Shown here: positions 1 to 5,123 of the stretch, piece by piece
How positions within the stretch are numbered: the first letter of the stretch is position 1
How the letters are laid out: every line of letters starts with the position of its first letter
NCBI GenBank assembly: GCA_023252095.1
Contig: JAHEXN010000242.1
Coordinates: 1 to 5,123, forward strand
Reading direction: 5' to 3'
Length of the DNA: 5,123 nt
Origin: Actinomycetes bacterium
GTDB taxonomy: Bacteria; Actinomycetota; Actinomycetes; Propionibacteriales; Nocardioidaceae
Translations under genes and position numbers: made by a program
Notes under the pieces: generated by a model
What the model saw: only the letters and a program-made list of their open reading frames with translations
What the model was told of the DNA's origin: nothing
Database searches by the model: none

Positions 1-589
1 CCAGCAGCTCGGCGTACCCGCGGATCGCGCCCAACGGGCTGCGGAGGTCGTGGACGAGCGTGTGGATCGCCGACTCGAGCTCGTCCCGCTCGCTCTCGCG
101 CCGGCCGACCGCCCCGCGCAGCTCGAGGTTCTCGAGCGCCACGGAGGCGCTGCCGGCGAGGACCTCGAGCAGACGGACCTCCTGCGCCGATGGCACGTAC
201 TGGGTCGACCAGTAGACGCCGATGGCCCCGATGGGCCTGGTGTGGCGCACGGGCGTCATCGCGAGGCTACGGACGAAGGTGGGTCGGTACGCGTCGATCG
301 GGATGCGGTCGTCGACGTAGATGTCGGGGATCGTGACGCTCTCGCGGTGCTGCATCGCCCATCCGCTGATGCACGCCGACATGGGGAATCGGCTGCCCTT
401 CCAGAGCGGCCCGATCGCGTCCTCGTCGGCGTAGAAGCACTGGTCGTCCTCCCGGAGGACGAACGTCGCCCCGTCGGCACCCATCAGGGAGCGAGCCGCC
501 GCCGCCACGACCTCGGTCACCCGCTCGAGCGTCGTGGCGCCCGAGAGCTGCTCGACGGTGTCGATCAGGGCGAACGCGGGATGCTCCAC
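1..589 (-). CDS. GAF-domain sensor histidine kinase, N-terminal part (C-terminus beyond left edge)
   Basis: My own translation of the minus strand gives 196 codons of an open frame continuing past position 1. Residues ~10-155 read as a GAF sensor domain, with a typical core FPMSACISGWAMQH (68-81) followed by IPDIYVDDR (87-95) and PIGAIGVYWS (119-128). A charged helical linker (~152-178, ALENLELRG through RRESERDELES) leads into a HisKA H-box, VHDLRSPLGAIRGYAELL, with His180 as the predicted autophosphorylation site. No transmembrane segment is visible, so a soluble cytoplasmic sensor is likely. The ligand is unknown. The start is GTG at 587-589: in-frame TGA (665-667) and TAG (668-670) lie upstream, no ATG, GTG or TTG lies between, and the next ATG (residue 36) would cut into the GAF fold. 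The ATPase domain and any partner response regulator lie outside the window. The family call is firm; the signal and pathway cannot be inferred. Confidence 0.88.
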   Translation of the reverse strand, partial: MEHPAFALIDTVEQLSGATTLERVTEVVAAAARSLMGADGATFVLREDDQCFYADEDAIGPLWKGSRFPMSACISGWAMQHRESVTIPDIYVDDRIPIDAYRPTFVRSLAMTPVRHTRPIGAIGVYWSTQYVPSAQEVRLLEVLAGSASVALENLELRGAVGRRESERDELESAIHTLVHDLRSPLGAIRGYAELL

Positions 590-595
590 GTCGCG

Positions 596-601
596 AGAGT
601 A
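596..601 (-). promoter_or_regulatory. Candidate -10 box for the histidine kinase gene (leaderless geometry)
   Basis: On the minus strand TACTCT fits the actinobacterial TANNNT -10 pattern and is followed by exactly six bases and then the GTG start at 589. Transcription would therefore begin at or next to the start codon. A weak -35-like GCGACC lies at 619-624 with 17-bp spacing, matching the GAC core of TTGACA. No good Shine-Dalgarno motif stands at normal distance from this GTG, which agrees with a leaderless message. This is inferred from sequence pattern only. Confidence 0.42.
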
Positions 602-668
602 CTCGCCTGGGAGCCACCGGTCGCGTGCCGAGCGCGCGGTCGGCGCTGGGGCGGAGGGCGCGGCTCAC

Positions 669-674
669 TAGGAT
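669..674 (+). promoter_or_regulatory. Candidate -10 box of the gatCAB promoter
   Basis: TAGGAT matches the TANNNT consensus well and sits 33 bases before the gatC ATG. A start of transcription near 681 would give a leader of about 27 bases that includes the gatC ribosome binding site. The region 17-18 bases upstream (CTGGGG at 646-651) is a poor -35 match, which is common in high-GC actinobacteria. It is the best promoter candidate in the gap before the operon. Confidence 0.55.
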
Positions 675-698
675 GGTGCGGTACTGATCCCTCGACCC

Positions 699-704
699 AG
701 GAGA
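699..704 (+). promoter_or_regulatory. Ribosome binding site of gatC
   Basis: AGGAGA lies three bases before the ATG at 708 (four counting from AGGAG). It supports this ATG as the gatC start and contrasts with the divergent kinase gene, which lacks a clear site. Confidence 0.7.
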
Positions 705-707
705 CGC

Positions 708-1015
708 ATGTCGTCGCCCCTCTCGCGTGAGGACGTCGCCCACCTGGCGAGCCTCGCCCGCATCAGCCTCAGTGACGCCGAGCTCGACCGCCTCGGCGCC
801 GAGCTTCCCGCGATCCTCGACCACGTTGCCGCGGTGCAGGGCGTCGTCGAGTCCGCTAGCGCCGACGTCGCGCCCATGAGCCACCCGGTGCCGATCACGA
901 ACGTGTTCCGCGCTGACGAGCCGAGCCCGGGCCTGTCGCGTGACGAGGCGCTCGCGGGCGCCCCCGCGTCCGAGGAGGACCGCTTCCTGGTCCCGAAGAT
1001 CCTGGGGGAGGAGGC

Positions 1016-1019
<4 letters not shown>
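708..1019 (+). CDS. gatC: Asp/Glu-tRNA(Asn/Gln) amidotransferase subunit C
   Basis: GatC is the small non-catalytic subunit of the GatCAB complex; in known structures it wraps around the GatA-GatB interface and stabilises it. The 103-residue product has the family pattern: an N-terminal helical segment, VAHLASLARISLSDAEL (10-26), then helix LPAILDHV (33-40), an extended middle with FRAD (67-70), and the conserved C-terminal FLVPKIL (93-99). Its length is close to the usual ~95-100 residues. The ATG is preceded by AGGAGA, and initiation here starts the conserved reading SSPLSREDV. It is the first gene of the operon, and its TGA overlaps the gatA start as ATGA, so translation of the two is probably coupled. 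The match of family pattern, size and position directly before gatA makes the call secure. Confidence 0.95.
1003..1014 (+). promoter_or_regulatory. Ribosome binding site of gatA inside the gatC 3' end
   Basis: The purine run TGGGGGAGGAGG, directly before C and the ATG at 1016, contains a near-perfect anti-16S match. It encodes the last gatC residues (L-G-E-E) while serving gatA, and so fixes the gatA start at the ATGA overlap. Confidence 0.75.
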
Positions 1020-2496
<1,477 letters not shown>

Positions 2497-2500
<4 letters not shown>

Positions 2501-4002
2501 CCACGGCTGCCAAGACCCCGCTGGTGCCGTTCGACGAGGCGCTCACGCGCTACGAGCCGGTCATGGGCCTGGAGGTCCACGTCGAGCTCGGCACGAACAC
2601 CAAGATGTTCTGCGGCTGTGCCACGGAGTTCGGTGCGGAGCCGAACACGCAGGTCTGCCCGGTGTGTCTCGGCCTGCCCGGCGCGCTGCCGGTCGTCAAC
2701 GCCAAGGCCGTCGAGTCGGCCATCCGCATCGGCCTCGCCCTGAACTGTGAGATCGCCGAGTGGTGCCGGTTCGCGCGCAAGAACTACTTCTACCCGGACC
2801 AGCCGAAGAACTTCCAGACCTCGCAGTACGACGAGCCGATCGCGTTCGACGGCTACACCGACGTCGAGGTTGACGGTGAGGTCTACCGCATCGAGATCGA
2901 GCGCGCGCACATGGAGGAGGACACCGGCAAGAGCCTTCACGTGGGCGGAGCCACGGGTCGCATCCACGGCGCCGACCACTCGCTGCTCGACTACAACCGC
3001 GCCGGCATCCCGCTGATCGAGATCGTCACGCGCACGATCGAGGTCCCCGGCGGCAAGGCGCCGCTGGTCGCCCGCGCGTACGTCAACCAGCTGCGTGACC
3101 TCATGGTCGCCCTCGGTGTCTCGGACGCGCGGATGGACCAGGGGTCGCTCCGTGCCGACGTCAACCTGTCACTGAAGCCGGTCGGCTCCAGCACCCTCGG
3201 CACCCGCAGCGAGACCAAGAACGTCAACTCGTTCCGCTCGGTCGAGCGCGCGGTCCGCTACGAGGTCGGTCGGCACGCCGGCATCCTCGACGCGGGTCAG
3301 AATGTCGTGCAGGAGACGCGTCACTTCCACGAGTCCGACGGCACGACGTCGCCCGGCCGAGAGAAGTCCGACGCCGAGGACTACCGCTACTTCCCGGAGC
3401 CGGACCTCGCCCCGGTAGCCCCGTCACGGGCGTGGGTCGACGAGCTGCGCGGCACGTTGCCCGAGCCGCCGTCCGAGCGTCGCAAGCGCCTCCAGGCCGA
3501 GTGGGACTTCTCCGACCTCGACATGCGCGACACGATCGGTGCGGGGGCCCTGGAGCTCGTCGCCACGACGGTCGCCGCGGGCGCCGCACCGCAAGCCGCC
3601 CGCAAGTGGTGGCTCGGTGAGCTCGCCCGGCGCTCCAACGACACCGGGGTCGACCTGGCGGACCTGCCGATCACCCCGGAGCAGGTCGCCGGCATCCAGG
3701 CGCTGATCGACGCCGGCCGCATCAACGACAAGCTCGCGCGCGACGTGTTCGACGGTGTGCTCGCCGGCGAGGGCTCGCCCGAGGAGGTCGTGGCCGTTCG
3801 GGGGCTCGAGGTCGTCTCCGACGACGGTGCCCTCGGCGACGCGGTCGACCGCGCGATCGAGGCCAACCCCGACGTGGCCGACAAGATCCGCGACGGCAAG
3901 CTGCAGGCCGCCGGCGCCCTGATCGGCGCGGTCATGAAGGAGATGCGCGGTCAGGCCGACGCCGGCCGGGTCCGCGAGCTGATTCTCGAGAAGCTCAGCT
4001 GA
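2497..4002 (+). CDS. gatB: Asp/Glu-tRNA(Asn/Gln) amidotransferase subunit B
   Basis: GatB binds the misacylated tRNA, activates its acyl group by ATP-dependent phosphorylation, and amidates it with ammonia from GatA. The 501-residue product is full length. The N-terminal kinase domain (~18-310) shows YEPVMGLEVHVEL (19-31), where E26 and H28 correspond to the metal/active-site Glu and His of characterised GatB. It also has a four-cysteine zinc site (C39, C41, C54, C57), HMEEDTGKS (138-146, E141 active-site equivalent), LLDYNRAGIPLIEIV (163-177), RSETKNVNSFRSV (237-249) and DYRYFPEPDL (295-304). A helical domain follows, and the C-terminal YqeY-like tail that contacts tRNA ends in KLQAAGALIGAVMKEMRG (468-485) and a final ELILEKLS. 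The start is an ATGA overlap with gatA behind a strong ribosome binding site; the ~16-residue leader before YEPVMG is usual for actinobacterial GatB. The stop overlaps the convergent hydrolase stop. Confidence 0.97.
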
Positions 4003-4873
4003 CGCGCTCGAGGAGCCACTCGAGCTCCTCGAGCACGACATCTGGCCGTTCGATCGGCAGGAAGTGGGTGCCCTCGACCACGCGGTAGCGCGCGCGGGGG
4101 ATCCGTTCCGCCGCCGAGCGCATCGCCCCGGCCCCCGCCAGGAGGTCCTTCGTGCCGGCCACGAGCGTGGTCGGCACGGAGATCTGCGACAGCGACACCC
4201 GGTCGTGTCGCGCGGCCTCGAGCGCGAGCTGGGCGTACCAGGCCGGGTGGGACGTGAAGAACTCCTGCACGACGGCCTGGAGCACCGTGTCGTCGGCACT
4301 CGGGGCGAACACCCGGGCCATCTTGAGCAGGTTGACCGAGAACCGCGTCCAGGGGATACGACTCGTGACGGGGGCGAGGCCGTGTCCGGTCACGGTGGAG
4401 AGGCGCGCCAGGCTGATCATCAGCGTCTGGGCCACGAGGGGTGGGACCTTCCACGGCTCGAGCATCGTCGAGAAGGTGGCGCCGGGGACCCCGCAGACGG
4501 CCAGGATTCCGCTGACCCGCTCGGGGTACCGGACGGCGAACTCGAAGGCGACGTTCACGCCGATCGACCACCCGACCACGACGGCGGAGTCCACGCCGGC
4601 GTCGCGCATGACCGCTTCCATGTCCTCCAGGTGCGCGGTCATGTCGATCTGGCCGGAGGCCGGACGCTCGGACCCGCCGGTGCCGCGGTGGTTCCACCCG
4701 ATCACGTTCAGGCCGTTGTCGGGACGCAGCAGGGCGGGCCAGGCGTAGGGATTGGTGCCCAGCCCGTTCGAGATCAGCACCGCCGGGCCGGTTCCACCGT
4801 TCCCCCAGGCCCGGAGCAGCGTGCCGTCGACGCTGCGGACGTCGTGGAAGCGGACGAGGGCGGGCTGGATCAC
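3995..4873 (-). CDS. Alpha/beta-fold hydrolase, substrate unknown
   Basis: The 292-residue protein has the alpha/beta-hydrolase fold layout: a strand plus oxyanion turn VLISNGLGTNP (32-42), the strand-turn VIGWNHRGTGGS (57-68), the nucleophile elbow VVVGWSIGVN (98-107) with Ser103, a lid region at ~135-210, VPTTLVAGTKD with the likely acid Asp243, and GTHFLP with catalytic His270. The triad is thus complete, and the length fits esterases, lactonases or MenH/BioH-like enzymes. Nothing identifies the substrate. I see no signal peptide, so a cytosolic enzyme is likely. The start is GTG (4871-4873): an in-frame TGA at 4886-4888 excludes any earlier start, and the nearby ATG upstream is in another frame. 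AGGA at 4881-4884 gives a possible ribosome binding site seven bases away. The gene converges on gatB with an 8-base overlap and diverges from the patatin-like gene across 52 bases. Confidence 0.92.
   Translation of the reverse strand: MIQPALVRFHDVRSVDGTLLRAWGNGGTGPAVLISNGLGTNPYAWPALLRPDNGLNVIGWNHRGTGGSERPASGQIDMTAHLEDMEAVMRDAGVDSAVVVGWSIGVNVAFEFAVRYPERVSGILAVCGVPGATFSTMLEPWKVPPLVAQTLMISLARLSTVTGHGLAPVTSRIPWTRFSVNLLKMARVFAPSADDTVLQAVVQEFFTSHPAWYAQLALEAARHDRVSLSQISVPTTLVAGTKDLLAGAGAMRSAAERIPRARYRVVEGTHFLPIERPDVVLEELEWLLERVS
4006..4034 (+). terminator. Candidate gatCAB terminator hairpin (no U-tract)
   Basis: GCTCGAGGAGC (4006-4016) and its exact reverse complement GCTCCTCGAGC (4024-4034) form a perfect 11-bp stem around a 7-base loop, beginning four bases after the gatB TGA. 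No T-run follows, so it would be an actinobacterial-type stem without a U-tract. It also lies within codons 280-290 of the opposing hydrolase (LEELEWLLER), where Leu/Glu codon choice alone could create such symmetry. The structure is plain to see; the terminator role is inferred from its placement. Confidence 0.5.
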
Positions 4874-4879
4874 GCGAGC

Positions 4880-4885
4880 ATCCTG
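4880..4885 (-). promoter_or_regulatory. Candidate -10 box or ribosome binding site of the hydrolase gene
   Basis: CAGGAT on the minus strand lies six bases before the GTG start. It resembles TANNNT except at the first base, so it could be a -10 box for a leaderless message. The same bases contain AGGA, which could equally be a Shine-Dalgarno site. The two readings exclude each other at this spacing, and sequence alone does not decide. No clear -35 is present. Confidence 0.3.
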
Positions 4886-4913
4886 TCACGCGGCCGGACG
4901 CGTGGCACGGCCC

Positions 4914-4919
4914 TAGAGT
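4914..4919 (+). promoter_or_regulatory. Candidate -10 box of the patatin-like gene (leaderless geometry)
   Basis: TAGAGT fits TANNNT and is followed by six bases and then ATG at 4926, so the predicted transcription start falls on the A of the start codon. No convincing -35 element is visible 16-18 bases upstream. Confidence 0.45.
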
Positions 4920-4925
4920 CGGAGC

Positions 4926-5123
4926 ATGACCGTGGGACGACGATCGGCCGATCTCGTGCTGGAGGGCGGCGGGGTCAAGGGCATCGCCCTCGTGGGCTCT
5001 GCCGTCGCGCTCGACGAGGTGGGGTGGCGGTTCGAGCGTGTCGCGGGGTCCTCGGCCGGAGCGGTCGTGGGATCGGTCATCGCCGCGATGCAGCACGCGG
5101 GGGAGCCCTTGGCGCGGGCCGAC
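4926..5123 (+). CDS. Patatin-like phospholipase/esterase, N-terminal part (continues past right edge)
   Basis: The 66 visible codons begin a patatin-family lipid acyl hydrolase, which uses a Ser-Asp dyad to cleave acyl esters of phospholipids or other lipids. Seen here are the opening strand ADLVLEGGGVKGIALVGS (8-25) with the glycine-rich oxyanion motif GGGVKG, and the nucleophile motif GSSAG (41-45) with Ser43, spaced as in the family. The catalytic Asp of the DG[A/G] motif would lie beyond the window. No signal peptide precedes the catalytic core. Two in-frame starts compete: ATG at 4926, six bases after a -10 box (leaderless), and GTG at 4932, preceded by GGAG (4921-4924) at seven-base spacing. 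I chose the ATG. The window sequence gives no substrate or process, and the family includes both housekeeping lipases and secreted effectors. Confidence 0.88.
   Translation, partial: MTVGRRSADLVLEGGGVKGIALVGSAVALDEVGWRFERVAGSSAGAVVGSVIAAMQHAGEPLARAD

Noticed and set aside
50..730. A 226-codon plus-strand open frame across the kinase region.
   Set aside because: It is opposite a clear GAF/HisKA coding frame and has no family motifs of its own.
3985..4033. Four CTCGAG sites in 49 bases as a possible repeat element or protein-binding array.
   Set aside because: CTCGAG encodes Leu-Glu in both directions and recurs elsewhere in the window because of preferred codons. Only the 11-bp hairpin pairing stands out.
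4152..4748. A 198-codon plus-strand open frame antisense to the hydrolase.
   Set aside because: It is a shadow of the hydrolase gene with no start-region signals or motifs.
3951..5096. A 381-codon minus-strand open frame covering the hydrolase gene and part of the patatin-like gene.
   Set aside because: It is the wrong frame over the hydrolase, whose proper frame shows a complete catalytic triad. Its product is Arg/Pro-rich without motifs.

Overview
The window is GC-rich and densely packed. It has strong Shine-Dalgarno motifs inside its operon, GTG starts and TANNNT-type -10 boxes, all typical of Actinomycetota. The GatB and GatC sequences look like those of Propionibacteriales/Nocardioidaceae, but I cannot name a genus from the sequence alone.

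Layout from left to right. (1) Positions 1-589, minus strand: the N-terminal part of a GAF-domain sensor histidine kinase that runs off the left edge. (2) Positions 590-707: a short divergent intergenic region with a probable promoter for each side. (3) Positions 708-4002, plus strand: the complete gatC-gatA-gatB operon for the tRNA-dependent amidotransferase, with both junctions being ATGA overlaps preceded by strong ribosome binding sites. (4) Positions 3995-4873, minus strand: an alpha/beta hydrolase convergent with gatB. The two stop codons overlap by 8 bases, and a perfect 11-bp hairpin lies just after the gatB stop, inside the hydrolase C-terminal codons. (5) Positions 4874-4925: a 52-base divergent gap. 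(6) Positions 4926-5123, plus strand: the first 66 codons of a patatin-like phospholipase that runs off the right edge.

GatCAB is the central and best-supported unit. It converts mischarged Glu-tRNA(Gln), and often Asp-tRNA(Asn), to the amide form, which points to an organism using indirect glutaminyl-tRNA synthesis. The flanking kinase, hydrolase and phospholipase have no evident functional tie to it. No stretch above 300 bases lacks a gene, and I saw no RNA gene, mobile element, CRISPR array or repeat family. I found no credible sign of a previously undescribed system. The observations most worth checking are the hairpin at the convergent gene ends and a shared -10/6-nt/start-codon geometry upstream of three genes, which suggests leaderless transcripts.
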